NCBI RefSeq assembly: GCF_023369555.1
Contig: NZ_JACJVC010000005.1
Span: 1 to 64,000, forward strand
Direction of reading: 5' to 3'
Length of the DNA: 64,000 nucleotides
Source: Actinomyces sp. AC-20-1
GTDB taxonomy: Bacteria > Actinomycetota > Actinomycetes > Actinomycetales > Actinomycetaceae
Within the stretch, counting starts at the first letter, position 1; the number at the start of each line of letters is the position of its first letter. The notes under the pieces are model-generated. The model saw nothing but the letters and a program-made list of their open reading frames with translations. It did no database searches and was not told where the DNA came from. The position numbers and the translations under genes are program-made. This document shows positions 43,978-52,312 of this stretch, piece by piece.

Positions 43978-44472
43978 ATGACCTTCGAAGTCGGCGAGAC
44001 CGTCGTCTACCCCCACCACGGCGCGGCCAGGATCATCGACATCCGCCAGCGCAAGGTGCGCGGCGAGGAGAAGACCTACCTGCAGCTCGAGGTCGCCCAG
44101 GGCGACCTGACGATCCTCGTCCCCGCTGAGAGCGTCGAGCTCATCGGTGTGCGCGACGTCGTCGACCAGGCCGGCCTGGAGCGCGTCTTCGACGTGCTGC
44201 GCGCCCCCCTGACCGAGGAGCCCACCAACTGGTCGCGCCGCTTCAAGGCGAACCAGGAGAAGATCGCCTCCGGTGACGTCATCAAGGTCGCCGAGGTCGT
44301 GCGCGACCTCTCCCGCCGGGACACGGACCGCGGCCTGTCCGCCGGCGAGAAGCGCATGCTCTCCAAGGCCCGCCAGATCCTCGTCTCCGAGCTGGCCCTG
44401 GCGGAGAAGACGGAGGAGGACGCCGCCGAGACCAAGCTCGACGAGGTCCTGGCCTCCGGCACCGCCGCCTGA
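43978..44472 (+). CDS. carD: CarD-family RNA polymerase-binding regulator
   Basis: A 164-residue protein. The N-terminal RNA polymerase-interacting Tudor-like domain ([17 protein letters not shown]) and the C-terminal helical DNA-binding domain ([37 protein letters not shown]) match mycobacterial CarD, which stabilises open complexes, especially at rRNA promoters. ATG 43978 matches the universal start; a GTG 12 nt earlier overlaps the GGAG site. It is an essential gene in mycobacteria. Confidence 0.95.
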   Translation: MTFEVGETVVYPHHGAARIIDIRQRKVRGEEKTYLQLEVAQGDLTILVPAESVELIGVRDVVDQAGLERVFDVLRAPLTEEPTNWSRRFKANQEKIASGDVIKVAEVVRDLSRRDTDRGLSAGEKRMLSKARQILVSELALAEKTEEDAAETKLDEVLASGTAA

Positions 44473-44524
44473 GCCCGGCTGAGCCCGCCTGCGCGCCGAC
44501 GACGGCGCTGCGCGCGCACCCACC

Positions 44525-44554
44525 GGCCCGTCCGCCCCCGTGGTGTGACGGGCC
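44525..44554 (+). terminator. Possible carD terminator
   Basis: GGCCCGTC (44525-44532) pairs with GACGGGCC (44547-44554) across a 14-nt loop, 52 nt after carD. No T-run follows. Confidence 0.35.
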
Positions 44555-44612
44555 GCACCCGTGTGCGACGCCGTCGTCACGCGGACGTTGCCTGACGTTC
44601 GCCACCGGGTCG

Positions 44613-44618
44613 TAGGCT
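44613..44618 (+). promoter_or_regulatory. -10 hexamer TAGGCT, leaderless promoter of the UMF1 transporter
   Basis: TAGGCT ends 7 nt before ATG 44626. Confidence 0.5.
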
Positions 44619-44625
44619 CACGACC

Positions 44626-46101
44626 ATGACCCCCACCTCCCCGCGCGCCGCCGAGCCCGCCGGCGCCGTCGTCGATCCCCCCGCCGCCCCCAGCAGCCGC
44701 CTGCTCACCTGGCCCGTCATCTCCTGGGGCCTGTGGGACTGGGGCTCGGCGGCCTTCAACGCGGTCATCACGACCTTCGTCTTCACCGTCTACCTCACCA
44801 GCTCCTCCTTCGGCGACCCGGCCGAGAACGAGGCCGCCCTGTCCCTGGGCCTGACCATCGCCGGTGCCTTCATCGCCCTGCTCGCACCCGTCACCGGCCA
44901 GCGCTCGGACCGCGCCGGCCGCACCGTCTTCTGGCTGGGCGCCTACACCGCCGTCGTCGTCGCCGTCAGCGCCGCCCTGTTCCTCGTCCTGCCGGAGCCC
45001 GGGTACCTGTGGCTCGGCATCACGCTGCTCGGCGTCGGCAACGTCTTCTTCGAGCTCGCGAGCGTCAACTACAACGGCATCCTGTCCCACCTGGCCCCCA
45101 AGGACCGCGTGGGCGCCGTCTCCGGCCTGGGCTGGGGCATGGGCTACATCGGCGGGATCGTCCTGCTGCTCATCCTCTACGTCGGCTTCATCAGCCCGGA
45201 GGTCGGCTGGTTCGGCGTCACGAGCGAGAACGGCCTCAACGTCCGCGTCTGCATGCTCATCGCCGCCGCCTGGTTCGGCCTGAGCGCCGTCCCCGTGCTC
45301 ATCACCCAGTCCGGTGCGGGCGCGCGCCGGCGCCGCATGGCCCTGGCCGAGGCCGAGCGGCGCGGCACCGAGCGCGCCGCCACCGGCATGGAGTCCGAGC
45401 CCGGCCGGAGCACCGAGCCGGTGCGGGTGCGCCGCGAGCCCCTGTGGGTGTCCTACAAGCGCCTGTGGCACACACTCGTCGGCCTGTACCGCACCCACCC
45501 CGAGGTCCTGTGGTTCCTGCTCGCCGCCGCCGTCTTCCGCGACGGCCTCGCCGGCGTCTTCACCTACGGCGGCATCATCGCCCAGAACACCTTCGGCTTC
45601 TCCAGCGGCGACGTCATCATCTTCGCCATCGTGGCGAACGTCGTCGCCGGCATCGCCACGATCCTCAGCGGCCGCCTCGACGACCTGTTCGGCCCGCGCA
45701 AGGTCATCCTCGGCGCGCTCGGCCTGCTCGTCCTCGCGGGCCTGGGGGTCTTCCTCCTGCACGACGGCGGCTCCACCGTCTTCTGGGTCCTGGGCCTCGT
45801 GCTCTCCGGCTGCGTGGGCCCGGCCCAGTCCGCGGCGCGCTCCTTCCTCGCCCGTCTCATCCCCGAGGGGCGCGAGGGCGAGATCTTCGGCCTCTACGCC
45901 ACCACCGGCCGCGCCGTGTCCTTCATGGCCCCGGCCATGTACGGCGCCTTCATCGCTATCGGCCACCGGGTCGTCGGCGGCAGCGCCGCCTACTGGGGCG
46001 TGCTCGGCATCGTCGTCGTCCTCGCCATCGGGCTGCTGCTCATGCTGCGGGTCTCGGACCCCAAGGGGCACATCACGAGCCTGGGCGACGAGCAGCTCTG
46101 A
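44626..46101 (+). CDS. UMF1-family MFS transporter (Atg22-like)
   Basis: A 491-residue, 12-helix transporter. The N-terminal signature SWGLWDWGSAAFNAVITTFVF and the loop SHLAPKDRVGAVSGLGWGMGYIGG are typical of the UMF1/Atg22 branch, whose fungal member exports amino acids from vacuoles. A charged central loop (about residues 230-275) separates the two halves. The bacterial substrate is unknown. Confidence 0.88.
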   Translation: MTPTSPRAAEPAGAVVDPPAAPSSRLLTWPVISWGLWDWGSAAFNAVITTFVFTVYLTSSSFGDPAENEAALSLGLTIAGAFIALLAPVTGQRSDRAGRTVFWLGAYTAVVVAVSAALFLVLPEPGYLWLGITLLGVGNVFFELASVNYNGILSHLAPKDRVGAVSGLGWGMGYIGGIVLLLILYVGFISPEVGWFGVTSENGLNVRVCMLIAAAWFGLSAVPVLITQSGAGARRRRMALAEAERRGTERAATGMESEPGRSTEPVRVRREPLWVSYKRLWHTLVGLYRTHPEVLWFLLAAAVFRDGLAGVFTYGGIIAQNTFGFSSGDVIIFAIVANVVAGIATILSGRLDDLFGPRKVILGALGLLVLAGLGVFLLHDGGSTVFWVLGLVLSGCVGPAQSAARSFLARLIPEGREGEIFGLYATTGRAVSFMAPAMYGAFIAIGHRVVGGSAAYWGVLGIVVVLAIGLLLMLRVSDPKGHITSLGDEQL

Positions 46102-46120
46102 GCGCCCCGCGCAGGCCCGC

Positions 46121-46146
46121 GACCGCCCGGCTCTCCCGGGGCGGTC
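46121..46146. terminator. Convergent terminator, UMF1 / DUF2218
   Basis: GACCGCCC (46121-46128) and GGGCGGTC (46139-46146) pair between the convergent gene ends. Confidence 0.5.
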
Positions 46147-46575
46147 TCAGTCCCGGTCGCCGCGCTGGCGGGCCTCGCGCTCGCGGCGCATGCGCTCCAT
46201 GTCCTCGGTCGTGAGCGGGCCCTGCGTGGTGCCGGCGGTACCGCCCTCACGGGTCCAGGAGACCGCCAGGCCGTCGCGCTGGCCGAAACGGGCCAGGTGG
46301 ATGCCGGTCACCTGCTCGAGGCGCTCGAGGTTCTCCTCGGTGGTGGACAGGCGCAGCTCGAGCACGCCCTCGTCGCAGGACAGGGCGACGAGGCCGGTGC
46401 TCGGGCCCTCGCGGGTGAAGGACATCCAGCCGGTCGAGGACTCCCGGTCCCAGGCCCCCTCGATCTTGCGGCCCATGTGGCTGACGAGCTGGTGGCCGTA
46501 GCGGGCGGGCCTGTCCGTGGCGACGCGGGCGACGGAGGTGCGGTCGAAGGTGCCGGTGACGGGGGCAGCGCTCAT
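46147..46575 (-). CDS. DUF2218 protein
   Basis: A 142-residue protein. ARVATDRPARYGHQLVSHMG near the N terminus and HLARFGQRDGLAVSW mark the DUF2218 family, small proteins often encoded near siderophore or iron functions; the role is unknown. The C-terminal 30 residues are charged (MERMRREREARQ). ATG 46575 lies 6 nt after an AAGGAT hexamer on the minus strand. Confidence 0.85.
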   Translation of the reverse strand: MSAAPVTGTFDRTSVARVATDRPARYGHQLVSHMGRKIEGAWDRESSTGWMSFTREGPSTGLVALSCDEGVLELRLSTTEENLERLEQVTGIHLARFGQRDGLAVSWTREGGTAGTTQGPLTTEDMERMRREREARQRGDRD

Positions 46576-46581
46576 AAGGGC

Positions 46582-46587
46582 ATCCTT
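46582..46587 (-). promoter_or_regulatory. -10-like AAGGAT (minus strand) before DUF2218
   Basis: AAGGAT ends 6 nt before ATG 46575, matching the leaderless geometry seen elsewhere. Confidence 0.4.
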
Positions 46588-46677
46588 ACCTATGAGCCCC
46601 GTCCGGTGCCAGCGCCTCATCGCCGACGGCGCAACCCGGCGCATCCCGACGGCGGGCGACGGGCTGCGCCGGGCCCG

Positions 46678-48246
46678 TCACCCGGCGGCGTAGGAGAAGT
46701 CCTCCACACGCGTCGAGCCCGCGAGGGCGCGCACGCCCACGAGGCGGCCCGTGAAGCCCCCGGCGACCTCGGTGGACAGGTGGCGCCCGTCGAGGCGGGC
46801 GATCTCGCGCACGCCGCCCTCGGCCTCCTCCTCACGCAGCCCCAGGACGATCTCGTCCACCTTCCGGTTGAACATGGACGTCGGGTCCGGCCGCTCACAG
46901 GTGAGGACCAGGCGCACCGGGCCCGCCGCGGGCACCGGCGCCCCGAGCTCCTGGCACAGCGGGCCGATGCGGACGACGGCGCTCACCGCGGTGCCGTCGG
47001 TGCGCACCGCCGCCCAGTGCGCGGGGTCGAGGTAGACGAGGAGCTCGCCCGCCCCGCCCTCGCCGGGCGTGAGCGTGACCTCGGCGCGCCAGGCCTCGTC
47101 GCGGGCGCGCACCCCGATGAGCGGGCGGGACGCGTCCGGGTCCTCGGGGGCGGTCAGGTGCAGGCGCCCCTGCGCGTCACGGCTCAGGCCCGGGCGCGCC
47201 AGGCCGCCCGGCGAGACCCAGGCGTCGCCCAGCGACCAGGGGGCGTCGCCCTCGGCCACCGGCCCCGGCTCGCCCGTGAGCGCGTCGGTGAAGGAGCGCG
47301 GGGCCGCGGCCTCGCGCTCGGCGACCGCCTCGGCGTAGGTCTCCTCGACGACGACCGGCCAGTCGCCGGACCAGTCGACGCCCTGGAGGAAGGTCTCACG
47401 GCCGTTGACGTGCACCCCGGGGAAGGGGTCGCGCTGACGGATGCCCAGGTGGACCATGGCGAAGCGCTCGCCGTCCCAGTCGCCGTCGCCCTCGCCGTCG
47501 AGCGGGACGAGGTCGGCGTGCCCGGTCGCCTGGACCGGGTGGTCGGTGGAGCGGTGCGTGAGCACGGGGTTCGTGGGGCACTCCTCCCAGGGGCCCTCGA
47601 GGCTGCGGGCGCGCGCCATCGTCACCATGTGCCCCAGGCCCGTGCCGCCCTCGGCCAGCAGGAGGTACCACCAGCCCCGACGGCGGTACAGGTGCGGCCC
47701 CTCGGCGTCACGGCCGCCGGAGCCGCCCCACAGCGCGCTCTGCTCACCGGTGCGCTCGCCGGTGGACGGGTCGATGGTCACGTGGCTGATCGCCCCGGCG
47801 AACTGGCCGTCCCTCATGCCGAGGTCCCGCCAGGTGAGGTGGCAGGTGCCCTCCTCGTCCCAGAAGAGGTCCGGGTCGATGCCCGGGGTGTCCGGGACCA
47901 TGACCGGCTCGCCCCAGCCGGCGGCCGGGTCCGTGGTCGAGACGATGACCTGGCCGAGGGGCTGGGCGCCCATGTTGGTGACGACGACGTGGAAGACGCC
48001 GTCGTGGTAGCGGATGCAGGGCGCGAAGGTGCCCATGGAGGGCGCGTCGCCCAGAGGCAGCGGCAGGGTGGAGGGCCGCTCGTAGACGTGCCCGACCTGC
48101 TCCCAGTGGATGAGGTCCGTGGAGCGGTGGACCGGCAGCGCCGGGAAGGACTCGAAGCTCGAGCTCACGAGCCAGAAGGTGTCCCCGACCCGGCAGATCG
48201 AGGGGTCGGGGTAGTAGCCGGGCAGGATGGGCAGGGTGTTGCGCAT
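46678..48246 (-). CDS. Glycoside hydrolase family 43 (beta-xylosidase/arabinofuranosidase-like)
   Basis: A 522-residue enzyme with no signal peptide. The five-bladed propeller (about residues 1-300) carries the general base Asp14 in GYYPDPSICRV, the pKa-tuning aspartate region GIDPDLFWDEEG and the acid motif AEGPHLYRR. A C-terminal beta-sandwich (about 330-520, DUF1349-like) is typical of GH43 xylosidases. AAGGACA precedes ATG 48246. It is the last gene of the leftward glycosidase series and is separated from the GH2 gene by the palindromic element. Confidence 0.9.
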   Translation of the reverse strand: MRNTLPILPGYYPDPSICRVGDTFWLVSSSFESFPALPVHRSTDLIHWEQVGHVYERPSTLPLPLGDAPSMGTFAPCIRYHDGVFHVVVTNMGAQPLGQVIVSTTDPAAGWGEPVMVPDTPGIDPDLFWDEEGTCHLTWRDLGMRDGQFAGAISHVTIDPSTGERTGEQSALWGGSGGRDAEGPHLYRRRGWWYLLLAEGGTGLGHMVTMARARSLEGPWEECPTNPVLTHRSTDHPVQATGHADLVPLDGEGDGDWDGERFAMVHLGIRQRDPFPGVHVNGRETFLQGVDWSGDWPVVVEETYAEAVAEREAAAPRSFTDALTGEPGPVAEGDAPWSLGDAWVSPGGLARPGLSRDAQGRLHLTAPEDPDASRPLIGVRARDEAWRAEVTLTPGEGGAGELLVYLDPAHWAAVRTDGTAVSAVVRIGPLCQELGAPVPAAGPVRLVLTCERPDPTSMFNRKVDEIVLGLREEEAEGGVREIARLDGRHLSTEVAGGFTGRLVGVRALAGSTRVEDFSYAAG

Positions 48247-48302
48247 GGTTCATTGTCCTTGAGGTGGGTGGGCTCGTGAAGGACCTGCGGCGTCGAGCCG
48301 GA

Positions 48303-48375
48303 TGCGAGTTCGAGGGTTGTGCTGCGAGTTCGACACCTGTGGGTACGAACTCATGACACAACCCTCGAACTCGCG
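48303..48375. repeat. 73-bp nested palindromic element, copy C
   Basis: Outer arms GCGAGTTCGAGGGTTGTG (48304-48321) and CACAACCCTCGAACTCGC (48357-48374) form a perfect 18-bp inverted repeat. Inner arms CGAGTTCGA (offset 23) and ACGAACTCA (offset 43) pair within it. It lies between two same-strand glycosidase genes. Confidence 0.85.
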
Positions 48376-48410
48376 TGGAGGGCGGTTCTGGTTCGGGCGG
48401 CTCAGCCGGC

Positions 48411-50993
48411 TCAGCCGACGGCGAGGGGCACTCGCGCCTCGCCGTAGGGGCTCGTGACGACCGCGACGACGGCGCCCGCCTCTCGCCCGGCGCGCACGAC
48501 GGCCAGGGCCCGGCCCTGGAAGAGGCGGGTGCGGTCCCCGTCGTAGGGCCCTGCGGCCTGCACGTGCGGTCCCTCCTCGCCGAGGGGGCGGTCGGCGGGA
48601 GCCGGGTCGGCCGAGCCCAGGGCCGCCAGGGTGGCGACCGCGCCCGGCAGGACAGCGCCGTCGGCGCCCTCAAGCCGGACGCCCACCTCCTCCCCGGAGA
48701 CCGAGGCGAGGGTCCCGGCGGCGTCGACGACCTCGATCTCGAGGTGGGCGAGGTCCTGACCGCCCGCCGCCAGCGCCTCGCGGTCGCTCGTCACGCGCAG
48801 GCGCAGCGGCCCGCTCGTGGACCTCAGGGTGGCCCGCCCGACCTCGCGGCCGCCGATCTTGTTGACGGCCGTGAGGTCGCCCTCGCCGTAGGGGACGGTG
48901 AAGGTGGCGACGCAGCCGTGCCTCACACCGGCCGCCTTCGTGCCCAGTGAGCGGCCGCCGACGAGGAGCTCGACCTCGGGCGCGTAGGAGTAGACCTCGA
49001 CCCTCGCCCTCGTGCCCGGGGCGGCGTGCGGCCAGGACCAGGAGGGCACGGCGTCCGTGCCCCGCCACATCGCCTGGTGCGCCTTCTGCCCGGCGCGGTC
49101 GAGCGGGCGCACCGCGATCTCCGGGGTGCGCGAGCGGGTCCACACGGTGCGGGCCAGGGCCATGGAGCCGTCACCGTGCCCGGTGAGGTCGATGGCGCCG
49201 GCGCCGGAGCGGATGAAGGGGAAGGGCTTGTGGAAGCCGCCCGGGGCGTCGCCGTAGGTCCACAGGCCGATGCCGACCTCCCCCAGGTGGTCCCACCCGG
49301 TCCACATGAAGTCCCCGATGAGGTAGGGCAGCTCCTCGACCTGCTGCCAGTTGCTGACGATCTGGTACGGCATCGTCTCGGAGCCGACGATGAGACGGCC
49401 CGGGTGCAGGCTGCCGTCGCGGCGGTAGCGCGAGCCGGCGTAGTTGTAGCCGGCGACGTCGAGGTAGGAGAAGACACCGTCGCTGGCCCGGTCCGCCTTC
49501 GCCGAGCGCGCCGCCAGGCTCATGAGCGTGCCCATGCGCGAGGCCAGCAGGTTGAAGGCCGTGGAGTCCATCGGGTCCTTCCTGGGCTTCTCGTCGGCCT
49601 GGGCAGCGGCCTTCTGAGTCGACTCGGCCATGGCCTCACCGATGGTGTCCTTGCCGGAGGCGGAGGAGGCGTTGATCATGAGGTTGATGCCGGCCGTCAG
49701 GGGGCGCGAGGCGTCGAGGGCGCGCACGGCGGCGGCGACGCGCCGCCCCGCCTCGATGCCGGCGGCGGTGCCGGACTCGCCGACCTCGTTGCCGATGGAG
49801 TACAGGATGACGCTCGGGTGCAGGTAGTCCTTGCGGACCATAGCCTCGACGTCGGCGGTGAGGGTCTGCTCGAAGTGGGAGGCGTCGTCGCCGGGCGTCT
49901 TGTGCCGGAACCACATGTCCGTCAGCTCGTCCATGACGTAGAGGCCAACCTCGTCGCAGGCGTCGAGCAGGTCCCGGCTCATGGGGTTGTGGGCGCTGCG
50001 CACCGCGTTGAAGCCCTGCTCCTTGAGGATGCGGGCGCGGCGGTGCTCGGCGTCGCGGAAGGTGGCGGCGCCCAGGACCCCGGAGTCGTGGTGGACGCAG
50101 GCGCCCCGCAGCAGCGTCTCGACGCCGTTGACGAGCAGGCCCCGCGTCGCGTCCAGGGCGAGGGTGCGCAGCCCGGTGCGGGTGGTGAGCTCATCGAGGA
50201 CGGTGGCCCCGGCGACGTCATCGACGTCATCGACGTCGTCGGCGCTGTCGGGGGCGCCGTCGAGCAGGGTGACGGTGAGCGCGTAGAGGTACGGGTCGGT
50301 GTCGCTCCAGGGGTGGGCCGCGGGGACGGTGAGGTCGAGCTCGACCACGCCCCCGGTGGTGGCGACGCGGGACTCGGCCACAGGACCGGCCTCGCCGGGC
50401 TCGCGCAGGGCGACGACGACGGTGACGAGCCGGCCCTGCGGGTTGTCGATCTCGACGCGGGCGGTGGTGCGCGCGGCACCGCCCCGGTCCTCACCGAGGT
50501 CGCGGGTGAGCAGCTGGGCGCCGCCGCGGGTCAGGCGCACGGGGCCGCTGCGGCGCAGGTGGACGTGGCGGTAGATGCCGGAGCCGGAGTACCAGCGCGA
50601 GGCCGGCTGGACGGTGTTGTCCACGCGCACCTCGATGAGGGCCTGGGCGCCCGGGGTGAGCGGGCCGAGGTCGACCTCGAACTCCGTGTACCCGCCGGCG
50701 CAGCCGCCCCGCTCGGTGCCGTCGACGTGGACGGTCGCGTTCTTGTAGACGCCCTCGAAGACGAGGGAGAGGCGGTCCTCGCCCAGGTCCTCGGGCACCG
50801 CCAGGCTCCTGCGGTAGCGGTAGAGGCCGCCGGGGAAGAAGGCGGAGTGCGAGCCGGTGGCGGCACCGGCGCTGCGGGGCTCGTGGATCATCGCGTCGTG
50901 CGGCAGGTCGACGTCGGTCCAGGGTGTCGGGGTGGCGGTGTCCTCGCGGCGGACCTGCCAGCCGGCGTCGAGGAGGGTGGTGCGTGAGGTCAT
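48411..50993 (-). CDS. Glycoside hydrolase family 2 (beta-galactosidase-like)
   Basis: An 860-residue cytoplasmic enzyme. Order: jelly-roll sugar-binding domain (about 1-165; RWYSGSGIYRHV), Ig-like domain (to about 275), TIM barrel (to about 600), then C-terminal domains resembling DUF4982 and an Ig-like module. The acid/base is Glu403 in SIGNEVGE and the nucleophile is probably Glu539 in VGSETMP. GH2 covers beta-galactosidase, mannosidase and glucuronidase; galactosidase is favoured by overall layout only. ATG 50993 overlaps the GH1 stop codon by 4 nt. Confidence 0.88.
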   Translation of the reverse strand: MTSRTTLLDAGWQVRREDTATPTPWTDVDLPHDAMIHEPRSAGAATGSHSAFFPGGLYRYRRSLAVPEDLGEDRLSLVFEGVYKNATVHVDGTERGGCAGGYTEFEVDLGPLTPGAQALIEVRVDNTVQPASRWYSGSGIYRHVHLRRSGPVRLTRGGAQLLTRDLGEDRGGAARTTARVEIDNPQGRLVTVVVALREPGEAGPVAESRVATTGGVVELDLTVPAAHPWSDTDPYLYALTVTLLDGAPDSADDVDDVDDVAGATVLDELTTRTGLRTLALDATRGLLVNGVETLLRGACVHHDSGVLGAATFRDAEHRRARILKEQGFNAVRSAHNPMSRDLLDACDEVGLYVMDELTDMWFRHKTPGDDASHFEQTLTADVEAMVRKDYLHPSVILYSIGNEVGESGTAAGIEAGRRVAAAVRALDASRPLTAGINLMINASSASGKDTIGEAMAESTQKAAAQADEKPRKDPMDSTAFNLLASRMGTLMSLAARSAKADRASDGVFSYLDVAGYNYAGSRYRRDGSLHPGRLIVGSETMPYQIVSNWQQVEELPYLIGDFMWTGWDHLGEVGIGLWTYGDAPGGFHKPFPFIRSGAGAIDLTGHGDGSMALARTVWTRSRTPEIAVRPLDRAGQKAHQAMWRGTDAVPSWSWPHAAPGTRARVEVYSYAPEVELLVGGRSLGTKAAGVRHGCVATFTVPYGEGDLTAVNKIGGREVGRATLRSTSGPLRLRVTSDREALAAGGQDLAHLEIEVVDAAGTLASVSGEEVGVRLEGADGAVLPGAVATLAALGSADPAPADRPLGEEGPHVQAAGPYDGDRTRLFQGRALAVVRAGREAGAVVAVVTSPYGEARVPLAVG

Positions 50994-52267
50994 GGCTGCG
51001 GCTCCAGGGTGACGGCGTTCTCGGCCGCGACGCGGCCGAGCCAGGCGAGGGAGGGCTTGGGGGTGCGGGTGAAGGTCTCACGGTCCACGGCGATGAGACC
51101 GAAGGTCGGCTCCCAGCGGCCCCACTCGTAGTTGTCGAGCAGCGACCAGTGGCAGTAGCCGCGCACGTCCGCGCCGTCGCGCACGGCCTCGATCATCCCC
51201 TTGAGGGCGCCGGTCGTGTACTCGATGCGGCGGGCGTCGTCGGCGGTGGAGATGCCGTTCTCGGTGACGAGCATCGGCTTGCCGTACCTCTCGTGGTAGC
51301 GGCGCAGGTTGAGGCCGAGGGCCTCGGGGTGCCAGGCCCAGCCGGACAGGGAGTTGTCCGGCGAGCCCGGGTGCGGGACAGGGCCGTGCTCATCCACCGG
51401 CTGGGAGGTGTAGGCCTGCACGCCGATGAAGTCGTCGTCGGCGCAGGCCTCGAGGTAGACGCCCTCCCACTGGTGGAAGACCCGCTCGAAGACCTCCTCG
51501 TTGCCCGGCGTGGGGGTGAAGGCCTGGGCGGCGATGGCCCAGCCGATGCGCGCCTGCGGCACCGTCTCGCGCAGGACGGCGGTGGCGGCCCTGTGCATGG
51601 CGATGATCGGGGCGGCCATCTCGAGCGGCGGGGCGGGCAGGGCGGCCATCCGCTCGGTGACGGCCAGCTGCTCGCCGTCGGACCCTGCCTCGCCGCCGGT
51701 CCCGGTGCGGGCGCCGAGGGCCCCGGCCATCTCGGCCAGCTCCTCCGGGGTCTTGCCCGCGGTCAGGCTCGCCAGGCCCATGAGGGCGAGGATGTTCGGC
51801 TCGTTGATGTCGACGATCCAGCGCACGTCCCCGAGGACCTGGGACACGTAGCGCACGTAGGCGGCGAAGAGCTCGGGCGCCTCGGGGCTCATGATGCCGC
51901 CCAGGGCCGCGAACCAGCGTGGCGAGGCGAAGTGGTGCAGGGTGACGACGGGCTCGAGGCCGTGCTCGTGGCAGGCGTCGATCATGTCCCGGTAGTGCAG
52001 GAGGGCGGCGCGGGAGAGCTCCCCGCGGACGGGCTCGATGCGCGACCACTCGATGCTGAAGCGGTAGGCCCTCAGACCCCCCTCGGCGGCCAGGCGGATG
52101 TCCTCACGGTAGCGGTGCCAGGAGTCGCAGGCGGAGCCGGAGCGCTCCTGGACATGGCCCCCGGTCACCTGCTCGGTGTCCCAGAAGTCGGCGTTCACGC
52201 TGTCCCCCTCGGTCTGGTAGCCGGAGGTGGAGGCTCCCCACAGGAAGTCGTCGCGCAGGATGGTCAT
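50990..52267 (-). CDS. Glycoside hydrolase family 1 beta-glycosidase
   Basis: A 425-residue enzyme. DDFLWGASTSGYQTEG at the start, the acid/base Glu156 in DINEPN and the nucleophile Glu336 in VTENGIST define GH1 (beta-glucosidase or beta-galactosidase). It lacks a signal peptide and a phospho-sugar loop signature is not evident, so it likely acts on free oligosaccharides in the cytoplasm. It is slightly shorter than usual. It overlaps GH2 by 4 nt. Confidence 0.92.
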   Translation of the reverse strand: MTILRDDFLWGASTSGYQTEGDSVNADFWDTEQVTGGHVQERSGSACDSWHRYREDIRLAAEGGLRAYRFSIEWSRIEPVRGELSRAALLHYRDMIDACHEHGLEPVVTLHHFASPRWFAALGGIMSPEAPELFAAYVRYVSQVLGDVRWIVDINEPNILALMGLASLTAGKTPEELAEMAGALGARTGTGGEAGSDGEQLAVTERMAALPAPPLEMAAPIIAMHRAATAVLRETVPQARIGWAIAAQAFTPTPGNEEVFERVFHQWEGVYLEACADDDFIGVQAYTSQPVDEHGPVPHPGSPDNSLSGWAWHPEALGLNLRRYHERYGKPMLVTENGISTADDARRIEYTTGALKGMIEAVRDGADVRGYCHWSLLDNYEWGRWEPTFGLIAVDRETFTRTPKPSLAWLGRVAAENAVTLEPQP

Positions 52268-52312
52268 GGTCGGTGTCCTCTCGTCGTTGAAAGCGTGTGG
52301 TGCGCGGGCGCC

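Noticed and set aside
48300-48380. CRISPR repeat-spacer unit
   Set aside because: Copies are single and tens of kilobases apart, palindromic over the whole unit, with no cas genes in the window.
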